Part shown: one piece after another, positions 1 through 8,249 of the stretch
Numbering within the stretch: the stretch's first letter is position 1
How the letters are laid out: every line of letters begins with the position of its first letter
Assembly (NCBI GenBank): GCA_002398365.1
Contig: DGYK01000031.1
Coordinates: forward strand, 1-23,725
Direction of reading: 5' to 3'
From: Flammeovirgaceae bacterium UBA5008
GTDB taxonomy: Bacteria > Bacteroidota > Bacteroidia > Cytophagales > Cyclobacteriaceae
Length of the DNA: 23,725 bases
The notes under the pieces: model-generated
The model's database searches: none
Told to the model about the DNA's origin: nothing
What the model saw: only the letters and a program-made list of their open reading frames with translations
Translations under genes and position numbers: made by a program

Positions 1-45
1 AGGGAGGCAAGCTGCAGAAAGTGTAGCTAAAATAAGTTGGTTCAT
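1..45 (-). CDS. Possible start of a divergent gene (partial, cut by left edge)
   Basis: Reading leftward from an ATG at 45-43, 15 codons stay open to the window edge and give MNQLILATLSAACLP, a hydrophobic stretch that could begin a signal peptide. The distance to the divergent receptor gene start at 83 is only 37 bases, short for two promoters. A TTG at 60-58 in the same frame is an alternative start, and a stop (TAA at 69-67) lies just upstream. Fifteen codons cannot identify a family, so this rests only on an open frame of plausible composition. Confidence 0.3.
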   Translation of the reverse strand, partial: MNQLILATLSAACLP

Positions 46-82
46 ACCCCTATGAGTCAACGAATTTTAAAATTTTTAAAAC

Positions 83-2533
83 ATGTTTAAATTAAAAATG
101 GCAGTCGTTGGCTGCGTGCTTTCGCTACACTCGATGGCGCAATTCAACGTGCGCGGCACTGTGCGTGACGCTAAGTCGAAGGAGGCATTGGTAGGTGCTA
201 CCGTGCAAGTAGAAAACCAAAACCGCTTTGCGATTACTGATCCGCAAGGGTGGTTTGAAATTTCACGGGTTGCTGCAGGGCAACAAACATTGGTAATTAA
301 GTTTTTGGGTTATCAGGAGACGCGACAAGTGGTTGACGTATCTGCTGATCAGGTTGTGGAGTTTCTTTTAGAGGAGAGCACCGAACTGACGGAAGAAGTA
401 GTGGTGTATGCTACACGCTTAACGGACAAAAGCCCTTCTGCATTTTCCACGATCAATAAAATGGCATTGCAAAAGCAAAACTTCGGACAAGATTTGCCGA
501 TCATTTTAAACTGGTCGCCATCACTCGTAACTACCTCCGATGCAGGAACAGGAATTGGATATACGGGCCTTCGCATCCGCGGAAGCGATGCTACGCGTAT
601 CAATGTTACGATCAATGGTGTGCCGCTGAATGAAAGCGATGAGCATGGGGTGTTTTGGGTAGATATACCCGACATAGCAACATCTACGCAAAGTATTCAA
701 GTGCAACGAGGTGTGGGCAATTCTACCAATGGAGCTGGAGCCTTTGGAGCGTCTATTAATTTACAAACCAACACGCGCAATGATCAGCCGTATGCGGATA
801 TTATCAACTCAGTAGGTTCGTTTGGAACCCAACGACACACAGTAGGATTTGGCACAGGCTTGAAAAATAATTTTGTGTTTGATGGCCGATTGTCCATGAT
901 AAAGTCTGATGGATTTATTGATCGCGCCACATCTGACTTAAAATCGTATTATCTCTCCGCAGGTTATTATGGAAAGAAAACGTTCGTGAAAGCCATTGTA
1001 TTTGGCGGCAATGAAATTACTTACCAAAGCTGGAATGGTGTTCCGGAATCAAGACTGAATAATGATCTGGCTGCCATGGAAGAGACGGCCATAGCCGAAG
1101 GTTGGAACGCAGCTCAAAAAAATAATTTGCTCAACTCGAATAGTCGCACATTCAATGCATATACCTACAAGAATCAGGTAGATAATTATTCGCAAGATCA
1201 CTATCAATTGCACGCCTCGCATCGGTTCAACGAAACGATTACGGCCAATGCAGCTTTGCATTACACCTATGGTCGTGGTTTTTATGAGGAGTTTAAATAT
1301 GATGCTGCCTTCAAAAAATATGGTGTAGATACATTCCTCATTGGTAATCAAAAAATCGGCTCCAGTGATTTAGTGCGCAGACGCTGGTTGCAAACCAATT
1401 TTTATGGCATGACCTATTCTGTCAACTATGAAAAGGATAAAATTCAATCGGTGATCGGTGGTGCGCTCAACCGACATATAGCTGATCGGTTTGGAGAAGT
1501 GATTTGGGCGCAGGTCGCCAACTTCCCGAAAGACTATCGGTATTATTTTAATCAAGGCGATAAAACGGATTTTAATATTTTTTGGAAAACGAACTATCAA
1601 ATTACTAGCGCGATCAACGCATTTGTTGATTTGCAATACCGCAAAATAGATTACGCCAGCAAAGGCGTGGAGAACGAATTGAATACCTATCGCGTAGACG
1701 CGAACTTTCAATTTTTCAATCCGAAGATTGGGATAACGTACACATTATCCGAAGAACAAAATATGTATGCCTCTTTCAGTGTTGCTAATCGCGAACCGAT
1801 TCGCAGTGATTTTATCAACAACATTGGTACCACAGCACCGAAGCCGGAAACCTTACGAAACCTCGAAGCCGGATGGAGATGGCGAAAGAATGCATGGAAC
1901 CTGGCGGTCAATTATTTTCTGATGGATTACACCGATCAGTTGGTCAACACAGGTAAATTAAATGATGTTGGTGCGGCTATTCGAACGAATGTAGCCAACA
2001 GCTACCGAACCGGAATTGAGGTGGATGCCACCATTCGTTTCAATCATTTGATTTCATGGATGGGTAATATCACCCTCAGTCAAAACAAGATTAGAAACTT
2101 TAGTGAAGTGTTGTATGATTACGGTGTAAATTATGATGAATACAATGAAGTCGTTCGCGACTATAAGGATACTGACATTGCCTTTTCTCCGAATGTGGTA
2201 GGAGGGTCTGTGTTGTTGTTTCATCCCATTCAAAATGTAGAGATTGGGTTGTTAACAAAGTATGTCGGTCAGCAATTCCTCGACAACACCTCCAATAGCA
2301 GACGAAAGATCGATGCTTATCTGACCAATGATATTCGTTTGAATTATAGTTGGAAACCGACTTTTATGAAAGAGCTTTCGCTCAGCTTACTGGCCAATAA
2401 CATTTTCGATCTAGCCTATTCATCGAATGGCTACACGTACGGTTATTTGGGCGGAGGATCGGAAACGAGACAAAATTACTATTACCCGCAGGCTGACAGA
2501 AACTATCTACTGATGCTCACCTTACGCTTTTAG
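83..2533 (+). CDS. TonB-dependent outer-membrane receptor with CarboxypepD_reg-like N-terminus
   Basis: An outer-membrane beta-barrel importer of 816 residues, powered by TonB/ExbBD. Residues 1-20 form a signal peptide ending in SMAQ. Residues ~22-98 are a CarboxypepD_reg-like beta-sandwich (VRGTV, GATV, FLGY), the usual N-terminal extension of Bacteroidota receptors. A TonB-box-like EEVVVYATR lies near 104-112. The plug follows (~115-235; LRIRGSDATRINVTINGVP, then the QVQRGVGNSTNGAGAFG stretch), then the barrel, ending LMLTLRF with the terminal Phe typical of BAM substrates. The gene has no SusD partner, which argues against a polysaccharide-utilisation system; a metal chelate or vitamin is more likely, but the substrate cannot be read from sequence. 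The ATG at 83 gives a normal signal peptide. Confidence 0.93.
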   Translation: MFKLKMAVVGCVLSLHSMAQFNVRGTVRDAKSKEALVGATVQVENQNRFAITDPQGWFEISRVAAGQQTLVIKFLGYQETRQVVDVSADQVVEFLLEESTELTEEVVVYATRLTDKSPSAFSTINKMALQKQNFGQDLPIILNWSPSLVTTSDAGTGIGYTGLRIRGSDATRINVTINGVPLNESDEHGVFWVDIPDIATSTQSIQVQRGVGNSTNGAGAFGASINLQTNTRNDQPYADIINSVGSFGTQRHTVGFGTGLKNNFVFDGRLSMIKSDGFIDRATSDLKSYYLSAGYYGKKTFVKAIVFGGNEITYQSWNGVPESRLNNDLAAMEETAIAEGWNAAQKNNLLNSNSRTFNAYTYKNQVDNYSQDHYQLHASHRFNETITANAALHYTYGRGFYEEFKYDAAFKKYGVDTFLIGNQKIGSSDLVRRRWLQTNFYGMTYSVNYEKDKIQSVIGGALNRHIADRFGEVIWAQVANFPKDYRYYFNQGDKTDFNIFWKTNYQITSAINAFVDLQYRKIDYASKGVENELNTYRVDANFQFFNPKIGITYTLSEEQNMYASFSVANREPIRSDFINNIGTTAPKPETLRNLEAGWRWRKNAWNLAVNYFLMDYTDQLVNTGKLNDVGAAIRTNVANSYRTGIEVDATIRFNHLISWMGNITLSQNKIRNFSEVLYDYGVNYDEYNEVVRDYKDTDIAFSPNVVGGSVLLFHPIQNVEIGLLTKYVGQQFLDNTSNSRRKIDAYLTNDIRLNYSWKPTFMKELSLSLLANNIFDLAYSSNGYTYGYLGGGSETRQNYYYPQADRNYLLMLTLRF

Positions 2534-2553
2534 TAATGTTTAAGCAATGAAAA

Positions 2554-2595
2554 GCATGCCACACGAGTAATATAATACTTACTTTTGTGGCATGC
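2554..2595. repeat. Perfect 10-bp inverted repeat spanning the prenyltransferase start codon
   Basis: GCATGCCACA at 2554-2563 is the exact reverse complement of TGTGGCATGC at 2586-2595, with a 22-base AT-rich loop. The right arm contains the ATG (2592-2594) of the next gene. If transcribed from upstream, the RNA would fold with the start codon inside the stem. No T-run follows, so it is not a standard terminator for the receptor gene. It could also be an operator palindrome. Confidence 0.7.
2580..2587 (+). promoter_or_regulatory. Candidate Bacteroidota -7 element (TACTTTTG)
   Basis: An exact match to the Bacteroidota -7 consensus TAnnTTTG, ending 4 bases before the ATG at 2592. I see no clear TTTG -33 box at the usual spacing. 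If functional, transcription would begin at or next to the start codon, giving a leaderless mRNA that would escape the overlapping hairpin. Confidence 0.45.
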
Positions 2596-3437
2596 GCTTC
2601 ATCTCGATTGCCGACTTATTTCGACTCACCCGTTTTTGGAATCTGGTGATCATCGCGGTAGCGCAATACCTCGCGGCTGCTTTTTTACTCCATCGACACA
2701 CGGCCGTATTCACTGACTTATCGCTGTTTGTTCTCTCGCTTTCTACGGTGTTGATTGCCGCAGCCGGGTATATCATCAACGATTATTACGATATTAAAAT
2801 AGATTTAATCAACAAGCCCGAGCGTGTCGTTATAGGCAAGTCGATCACCAGACGCTACGCCATTTTTTTTCATACGTTCATTTCGGTCATTGGAATTCTG
2901 CTGGGCTTTTGGCTGAGCTGGAAAATAGCAGCGATCAATTTTGTTTGTGTGTTTCTGTTGTGGCTTTACTCCAATCAATTAAAGCGTAAACCATTTATTG
3001 GTAATCTGTTGGTGGCTGTCCTTACGGGATTATCCATTTGGCTGATCAATTGGTTGTATCAGGAGCCGAATACATTTGTGATCATCTATTCACTATTCGC
3101 ATTTTTTATGACACTCATTCGTGAGATTGTGAAAGATATGGAAGACATGAAAGGCGATACTACGTTCGGATGCAGAACATTGCCGATTGTGTGGGGAATC
3201 CGCAAGACCAAAATGTTTTTGTACGGCATTCTTTTTGTGTTTTCAGTAGCTGTTACTTTCTTCAACTTCAGTTATGCGTTGGTGCCATTGATCTATTTCA
3301 TTGTGTTTTTAATCGTGCCCATGGCGTTGCTTACAATTCGATTGGTTCGGGCAGATACGGTAAAAGAATATCATCATCTTAGTCAGTTATGTAAAGTAAT
3401 CATGTTGCTGGGAGTGATCAGTATGATTTTTGTTTAA
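2592..3437 (+). CDS. UbiA-family membrane prenyltransferase
   Basis: A 281-residue polytopic membrane enzyme of the UbiA superfamily, which transfers a polyprenyl chain from a diphosphate to an acceptor. Both Asp-rich, Mg-binding motifs are present: NDYYDIKID (residues 63-71) and DMEDMKGD (182-189). About 8-9 hydrophobic segments are visible. Bacteroidota proteins like this are often labelled geranylgeranylglycerol-phosphate geranylgeranyltransferase-like; the true acceptor (quinone precursor, glycerol phosphate or other) is unresolved. The frame has a stop at 2568-2570 and no other upstream start, so ATG 2592 is the only reasonable choice. The gene is 58 bases after the receptor and 9 bases before purN, so it probably heads the purN and serine hydrolase transcript. 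Confidence 0.9.
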   Translation: MRFISIADLFRLTRFWNLVIIAVAQYLAAAFLLHRHTAVFTDLSLFVLSLSTVLIAAAGYIINDYYDIKIDLINKPERVVIGKSITRRYAIFFHTFISVIGILLGFWLSWKIAAINFVCVFLLWLYSNQLKRKPFIGNLLVAVLTGLSIWLINWLYQEPNTFVIIYSLFAFFMTLIREIVKDMEDMKGDTTFGCRTLPIVWGIRKTKMFLYGILFVFSVAVTFFNFSYALVPLIYFIVFLIVPMALLTIRLVRADTVKEYHHLSQLCKVIMLLGVISMIFV

Positions 3438-3446
3438 GTTAAAAGA

Positions 3447-4028
3447 ATGAAGTTGACCTCACGCCTTGCTTTGTTTGCTTCCGGAAGTGGCTCGAATGCC
3501 GAAGTGATTATCCGTCATTTTAAGAATAATCCAAATATTCAAGTGGAACTGGTACTTACTAACAACGCAACAGCGGGAGTAATTGAACGTTCTCAAAAGT
3601 TGGATGTGCAGACAAAATTTTTTCCCCGCGAGCAATTCCGCGAAAGCGAACCAATTTTGGAAGTGCTACGGAAACATGAAATCACGCACATTGTCTTAGC
3701 CGGATTTTTGTTACAAATACCCACATCATTGATTCAAGAATATCCTTCTCGAATCATTAACATTCACCCCTCTCTTCTTCCAAAGTTTGGTGGCAAGGGA
3801 ATGTATGGCATGAAAGTGCATGAAGCAGTTAAACAATCCGGTGAAATAGAAACTGGTATTACCATTCACGAGGTCAATGAGCATTACGATGATGGGCGCA
3901 TATTATTTCAGGCGAAATGTAAGGTAGAAGCAACAGACACACCTGAACAGATTGCACGAAACGTTCAGGCATTGGAGCATCATCACTTTACGTTGGTAAT
4001 TGAAAATTGGATCGCATCTACGAAATAA
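3447..4028 (+). CDS. purN: Phosphoribosylglycinamide formyltransferase (GAR transformylase)
   Basis: Transfers a formyl group from 10-formyltetrahydrofolate to glycinamide ribonucleotide in cytosolic de novo purine synthesis. At 193 residues it has the normal PurN length. Visible features are the N-terminal phosphate-binding loop FASGSGSNAEVI (10-21), the catalytic signature NIHPSLLPKFGGKGMYG (105-121) with Asn105 and His107, and HYDDGR with Asp149 as the likely third catalytic residue. It is the only purine gene here, inserted between a membrane prenyltransferase and a lipoprotein hydrolase with gaps of 9 and 7 bases, so its placement reflects co-transcription rather than pathway clustering. 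Confidence 0.95.
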   Translation: MKLTSRLALFASGSGSNAEVIIRHFKNNPNIQVELVLTNNATAGVIERSQKLDVQTKFFPREQFRESEPILEVLRKHEITHIVLAGFLLQIPTSLIQEYPSRIINIHPSLLPKFGGKGMYGMKVHEAVKQSGEIETGITIHEVNEHYDDGRILFQAKCKVEATDTPEQIARNVQALEHHHFTLVIENWIASTK

Positions 4029-4035
4029 AATATTT

Positions 4036-5604
4036 ATGAAGAAAACACCATTCCTCTTTTTGAGTTTACTGAGTCTAGCAGTAATTTCTTGTCGAACTAA
4101 AAAGCAAGTAGAAGAAGCTGTTATCGAAAAAGTAAGCAAGGACTATCGCACACCGTATTTTGAAGACACGGCTCGAGTGAGCAACGTGTTGAAGTATACA
4201 GCTGTTGTCGACAGTATTTTTGCACAATCTGCTCGCGCCAATCACAATCCGGCCATCGCCTATGGTATTGTCATGGATGGCAAATTGATTTACTCGAATA
4301 GTGTAGGTTACTCGAATCTGGAGAAGAAAATAAAGGCTACGTCACAATCTCGTTTTCGCATTGCATCGATGACGAAAAGTTTTACCGCCATGGCCATTTT
4401 GAAACTGCGCGATGAAGGGAAGCTTCAGTTGACGCATGCTGCAGCGCGCTACATTCCTGAGATGAAGGAACTCAGTTATCCTACCAATGACGGGAGACAA
4501 ATTACCATCTTCAATTTGCTGACCATGTCGGCAGGTTTTCCCGAAGACAATCCGTGGGGCGATCGCCAACTGGCAGACAGCGATGAAGACCTGTTAAATC
4601 TGGTTCAAGCCGGAATTTCTTTTTCAAATAATCCGGGCGCACAATTTGAGTACAGCAATTTAGGCTATGCGTTGTTAGGTAAAATTATAGCCAATGTTTC
4701 AGGCGTACCATACCAACAATACATCCATGAAAATATTCTACTTCCTTTGGAGATGAATAACAGTGGCTTTGAGTTTACAGAAATGCCCGTAGATGAAGTG
4801 GCGGTGGGTTATCGCTGGGAAGATGAGCAATGGAAACCGGAGGCACTTTTAAAAGACGGATCGTATGCATCGATGGGCGGCATGATTTGTACGATTGATG
4901 ACTTTGCGAAGTATATGAGCTTTTTATTAGCTGCCACACCTGCACGCAATGAAGCTGAGAAAGGCCCGGTGAAGAGAAGCACTGCACGTGAGATACAACA
5001 ACCTTGGAAATTCAGAGGACTGGCACCGCAGCGAAGAACACACAGTGGCGAGTTGTGCCCCGCAACCGGAAGCTATGGCTATGGCCTCGGCTGGCGACAA
5101 GATTGTCATGGAGTGATTACGGTGTCGCATAGCGGAGGATTGCCCGGCTTTGGAAGTGTGCATCAATTGTTTCCTGAACTTGGTTTTGGCGTTGTAGCAT
5201 TTAGTAATTTGACCTACGCCAATATGGGTGCGCCTGCATCACATGTGGCGGACACATTGATTGCATTGGCCCGACTACAAGAAAGAGTTTTCCCGGTGTC
5301 CGTAGCATTAAAAGCTAAACAAGAGCAGCTGATGAAAGTTTTGCCACAGTGGACAGCCGATTGTGATAGCTTGTTTGCCGAAAATTTCTTTCCAGACAAA
5401 TCGAAAGAGCGCTGGAAGAAAGAAGTGTTGAAACTATTGGAAGAGATTGGAACCGTAACGGATGTAACACCGATGCGCCCGGAGAATTTATTGCGCGGCA
5501 CCTTTACCATTCAAGGCGACAAAGGTGCATTAGAGGTATTCTTTACACTCACTCCGGAAACGAAGCCTTTAATTCAGCAGTTGGAGGTTTGGAAGCGGGA
5601 GTAA
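4036..5604 (+). CDS. Serine hydrolase lipoprotein of the beta-lactamase / class C PBP fold
   Basis: A 522-residue envelope protein of the beta-lactamase-related family (Pfam Beta-lactamase), members of which include D-aminopeptidases, esterases and class C-like enzymes. The active-site motifs are SMTK (Ser111, Lys114), YSN (Tyr206-Asn208) and HSGG (near 365-368). The N-terminus is a lipoprotein signal with lipobox VISC, lipid Cys19. An earlier in-frame ATG at 4000 would overlap purN and bury the signal peptide, so ATG 4036 is preferred. The ~150 residues after the HSGG motif form an extra C-terminal domain of unknown function. The substrate cannot be assigned, and nothing here shows that it is a resistance enzyme. 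It ends only 4 bases from the convergent response regulator stop, with no terminator visible between them. Confidence 0.88.
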   Translation: MKKTPFLFLSLLSLAVISCRTKKQVEEAVIEKVSKDYRTPYFEDTARVSNVLKYTAVVDSIFAQSARANHNPAIAYGIVMDGKLIYSNSVGYSNLEKKIKATSQSRFRIASMTKSFTAMAILKLRDEGKLQLTHAAARYIPEMKELSYPTNDGRQITIFNLLTMSAGFPEDNPWGDRQLADSDEDLLNLVQAGISFSNNPGAQFEYSNLGYALLGKIIANVSGVPYQQYIHENILLPLEMNNSGFEFTEMPVDEVAVGYRWEDEQWKPEALLKDGSYASMGGMICTIDDFAKYMSFLLAATPARNEAEKGPVKRSTAREIQQPWKFRGLAPQRRTHSGELCPATGSYGYGLGWRQDCHGVITVSHSGGLPGFGSVHQLFPELGFGVVAFSNLTYANMGAPASHVADTLIALARLQERVFPVSVALKAKQEQLMKVLPQWTADCDSLFAENFFPDKSKERWKKEVLKLLEEIGTVTDVTPMRPENLLRGTFTIQGDKGALEVFFTLTPETKPLIQQLEVWKRE

Positions 5605-5608
5605 TTTT

Positions 5609-6289
5609 TTACCCTGCTACTTCTAATCGAAAGCCTACCCCGTGGTAGTTGACAATTTCTACTTTCGGATCTTCTTTGAGGTATTTCCGTAGTTTAGAAA
5701 TAAACACATCGAGGCTACGACCCATGAAGTAGTCGTCATCTCCCCACACGGTTGTTAAAATTTCTTCGCGCTTCATCACACGCTCTTTATTGGAGCAAAG
5801 TAGCTTCAAAACTTCGGCTTCTTTTTGCGTGAGCGTTTTACTGCCGGATGAATGCTTCAAGGTAAGCGTGTGCCAATCGAATGTAAATTCGCCTAGCTCA
5901 AAGCAAGACTCAAGGGTAATCGATTTCGTTCTGCGCAGGAAGACTTCAATTCTTAAATACAATTCTTCCATACTAAAAGGCTTCACAATATAATCATCAC
6001 CTCCGGCATTAAAGCCATTGATCTTATCTTCTAACATGGATTTAGCTGTAATGAATAAGATCGGTATTTCAGTATTGTTCTCGCGGATAGATTTCGCTAA
6101 GCTGAAACCATCTTTCTTCGGCATCATCACATCTAAAATGCAGATATCAAATGAGCGATCCAGAAACATCTGTAATCCTTCTTCGCCATTCGTACAAAGA
6201 GTAGTTTGGTATCCTTTGTGAATTAGGTTGTCTTTGATCACAAACCCCAAATTCGGGTCATCTTCAACCAGTAAGATTTTTGCACTCAT
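5609..6289 (-). CDS. OmpR/PhoB-family response regulator
   Basis: A 226-residue two-component transcription factor. The receiver domain (residues 1-118) has acidic pocket Asp10/Asp11, phosphoacceptor Asp53 (ILDVMMP), Thr81 and Lys103 (VKPF). The C-terminal winged helix (~128-226) has the typical transactivation-loop and recognition-helix pattern (LTQKEAEVLKLL, GRSLDVFISKLRKYL, then the YHGVGFRLE hairpin). It starts 15 bases after the stop of the sensor kinase, so the two form an operon and a cognate pair. RprY-like regulators of Bacteroidota have this architecture, but orthology cannot be proven here. Phased ATTAACA repeats upstream of the kinase are a possible binding site. Confidence 0.94.
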   Translation of the reverse strand: MSAKILLVEDDPNLGFVIKDNLIHKGYQTTLCTNGEEGLQMFLDRSFDICILDVMMPKKDGFSLAKSIRENNTEIPILFITAKSMLEDKINGFNAGGDDYIVKPFSMEELYLRIEVFLRRTKSITLESCFELGEFTFDWHTLTLKHSSGSKTLTQKEAEVLKLLCSNKERVMKREEILTTVWGDDDYFMGRSLDVFISKLRKYLKEDPKVEIVNYHGVGFRLEVAG

Positions 6290-6304
6290 GCGTAGGAATA
6301 AATT

Positions 6305-7579
6305 TTATGAGATAGATTCTTTGGGCAACACAATGGTAAACGTACTCCCTATACCCAAGCTACTTTCAACGGATATTTTTCCTTTGTGGGCTTCAACAAT
6401 TAGCTTGACATAGTTAAGTCCCAAACCAAAACCTTTTACATCATGCAAATTACCTGTAGGGACGCGGTAAAATCGTTGAAAAATTTTTCGTTGATTTTCC
6501 GGACTGATACCCACACCTTTATCGCTTACCAAAATCATAATCTGGTCATGTCGATTTTGTGTAGTGATGGTGATGGCCGGAGCAGTTTGTGTGTACTTGA
6601 TGGCATTGTCCAATAGATTATAAATCACATTCGTAAAATGCAATTTGTCTACTAGGGCTATTGCATCACTGGCTTCTAATTTTAAATCAATCGACCCCTG
6701 ACGGCTATTCAGCGACATAGAAATATTCGTGACCGCTTCCTGAATGAGTTGGTGAAGATTCGCATTTTCTTTCTTCAATCCCACATCGCTCTTCTCAAGG
6801 CGCGCCATTTGCAACACACGTTCTACCTGTTGCTTCAAGCGACTGCTTTCTGTCTCGATGATGGTAGCATAGTTCAATAGTCGCTCGGGGTGTTGAACGA
6901 TGCCTGGATCTTTCAAAACACTCGTGGAAATAGCGATTGTAGATAGAGGTGTTTTAAATTCATGTGTCATGTTGTTGATGAAATCTTTTTGAATCTCAGA
7001 CAACCGTCTTTGTTTTAAAATAACGAACAATGTGTACACGAAAAAGAAAATAACCACCACCATCACAATCGAAGAAAACCCCCAAATTCCCATCTGACTG
7101 ATCAAATTCGCTTCCAGTTGGGGAAAACGCACCCCAAAATAATAACCATCCATTTTTAGCGAAGGTAATTCGCTTACGCTCGTGGGTATTTTATTTTTAG
7201 TAGGTGATATATAGTTGCCTCCCGTCATGCATTGATCGGCACAATTATAGATTCCGTATTGGTAGTCCGCAGTGATATTTCGTTTGTCGAATTCATTCTT
7301 GAGAAGAAACCCAAGCAAATTGGAATCGATGGGGCCATTCACTAGCACCGTAAAGTAATTGCTAGACTCCTGATTTACCAAGCCATTGGCCGGCATGGCC
7401 ATCTTATTAACTTCAAAAATCTGTGTGGCAACGTCTTCGAGAGCCTGATTGACCTCGGTGTTGAATTGGTTTTCTTTCAAGTCAAAAGCTTTACGCACCC
7501 AGTAAATTTGGGTAACTGTAATGCCCACAATGCTAATTGCGGCTAGGGCAATGACAATTCGAAGCGTAAGGCGACTCAC
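6305..7579 (-). CDS. Membrane sensor histidine kinase
   Basis: A 424-residue partner of the downstream response regulator. TM1 spans ~8-27, a periplasmic sensor region ~28-165 has two close cysteines (Cys113, Cys117) that could pair, and TM2 spans ~168-188. The HisKA domain follows with phospho-His206 (MTHEFKTPLS). The ATPase domain has the N box (NLLDNAIKYT, 321-330), G1 (DKGVG, 353-357), F box (FQRFYR) and G2 (GFGLGL, 383-388). The start is GTG at 7579; no ATG exists upstream before the in-frame stop near 7625, and the next Met is after TM1. An exact TAnnTTTG element lies 4 bases before this GTG. The input signal is unknown. Confidence 0.93.
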   Translation of the reverse strand: MSRLTLRIVIALAAISIVGITVTQIYWVRKAFDLKENQFNTEVNQALEDVATQIFEVNKMAMPANGLVNQESSNYFTVLVNGPIDSNLLGFLLKNEFDKRNITADYQYGIYNCADQCMTGGNYISPTKNKIPTSVSELPSLKMDGYYFGVRFPQLEANLISQMGIWGFSSIVMVVVIFFFVYTLFVILKQRRLSEIQKDFINNMTHEFKTPLSTIAISTSVLKDPGIVQHPERLLNYATIIETESSRLKQQVERVLQMARLEKSDVGLKKENANLHQLIQEAVTNISMSLNSRQGSIDLKLEASDAIALVDKLHFTNVIYNLLDNAIKYTQTAPAITITTQNRHDQIMILVSDKGVGISPENQRKIFQRFYRVPTGNLHDVKGFGLGLNYVKLIVEAHKGKISVESSLGIGSTFTIVLPKESIS

Positions 7580-7583
7580 CTTA

Positions 7584-7591
7584 CAAAGGTA
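7584..7591 (-). promoter_or_regulatory. Candidate Bacteroidota -7 element (TACCTTTG) before the kinase
   Basis: On the minus strand TACCTTTG matches TAnnTTTG exactly and ends 4 bases before the GTG start of the sensor kinase. No clear -33 TTTG box is visible at the expected spacing. The position implies a leaderless kinase transcript. Confidence 0.45.
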
Positions 7592-7628
7592 GGCAGTATT
7601 TACAGCGGCATGAGAGCATAAAGCCTAA

Positions 7629-7667
7629 ATTAACAAGCCATTAACATCTTTTAGGGTATTTTTAACA
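7629..7667. promoter_or_regulatory. Phased ATTAACA-type direct repeats, possible response-regulator box
   Basis: ATTAACA occurs at 7629-7635 and 7640-7646, an 11-base pitch, and TTTAACA at 7661-7667, a further 21 bases (about two helical turns). OmpR/PhoB-family regulators typically bind heptamer direct repeats with an 11-bp pitch. The repeats sit in the 165-bp divergent region between the kinase-regulator operon and the DUF1573 gene. Assignment to this regulator is inference. Confidence 0.35.
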
Positions 7668-7744
7668 CCGAACTACAATTTTAGGCCGGATGTTTGTAGA
7701 GTTGAAACGAACGAATTAAGTTTAACCTTTAAAACGAGACAAAA

Positions 7745-8167
7745 ATGAAAAAATTAGTATTGATCGCTGCTTTCGCCTTTGCAACTAGCCTGGCGATGGC
7801 ACAAGAAAAAGAATTGCGCGGTACAATTACCAAAGATGAGGTAAAAACCGAAGTGGCTGCTTTTACATGGGATGCATCTTCTCATGATTTCGGAAAAATT
7901 AAGCAAAACGTTCCGGTAACGCACGAGTTTAAATTTACCAACACGGGTAAATCACCCTTGATTATTGTTAACGCTCAACCATCATGTGGTTGCACTACGC
8001 CCGATTGGACGAAGACTCCCGTTCCTCCGGGTGGATCTGGTTTTATCAAAGCAACTTTTAATGCAGCCGTTGCCGGTCCTTTCAACAAGACCATCACCGT
8101 TACTGCCAACACACAAGAAGGCACAACCTACCTCACCATCAAAGGTGAAGTAATCGTAGCCGAATAA
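7745..8167 (+). CDS. Secreted DUF1573 (Ig-like) protein
   Basis: A 140-residue exported protein. Residues 1-20 are a signal peptide ending AMAQ. Residues ~45-138 match the DUF1573 pattern: HDFGKI, HEFKFTNTGKSPLII, the SCGCT motif, PPGGSGFIKATFN and the final ITVTANT strand, which together suggest an ASH/MSP-like beta-sandwich. Family members are abundant in Bacteroidota envelopes, and their molecular role is not established. The gene is monocistronic: a divergent kinase lies upstream and a strong hairpin terminator starts 23 bases after the stop. The 5' leader holds GATGTTTG (7689-7696), one base off the -7 consensus, about 48 bases before the ATG. Confidence 0.9.
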   Translation: MKKLVLIAAFAFATSLAMAQEKELRGTITKDEVKTEVAAFTWDASSHDFGKIKQNVPVTHEFKFTNTGKSPLIIVNAQPSCGCTTPDWTKTPVPPGGSGFIKATFNAAVAGPFNKTITVTANTQEGTTYLTIKGEVIVAE

Positions 8168-8190
8168 TTTTTTCAATTAGTTTACAGAGT

Positions 8191-8225
8191 AAAAAAGTCA
8201 GGTTATTGCCTGACTTTTTTGTTTT
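8191..8225 (+). terminator. Intrinsic terminator after the DUF1573 gene
   Basis: A perfect 12-bp stem: AAAAAAGTCAGG (8191-8202), loop TTATTG, CCTGACTTTTTT (8209-8220), followed by further T-rich sequence. Because the stem has an A-run on one side and a T-run on the other it could act in both directions, though only the plus-strand gene needs it. Confidence 0.9.
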
Positions 8226-8249
8226 ATTTTTAAGTCTTTGAAACAGAAT

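Noticed and set aside
4000..4035. Earlier ATG for the serine hydrolase
   Set aside because: It would overlap the end of purN and place 12 polar residues before a normal lipoprotein signal that starts at 4036.
4036..5604. Calling the serine hydrolase an antibiotic-resistance beta-lactamase
   Set aside because: SxxK, YxN and HxG motifs are shared by many esterases and peptidases, and nothing in the context supports resistance.
8238..8249. TTG start for the TonB_C/LRR protein
   Set aside because: The ATG four codons later gives a normal signal peptide, and nothing favours the TTG.
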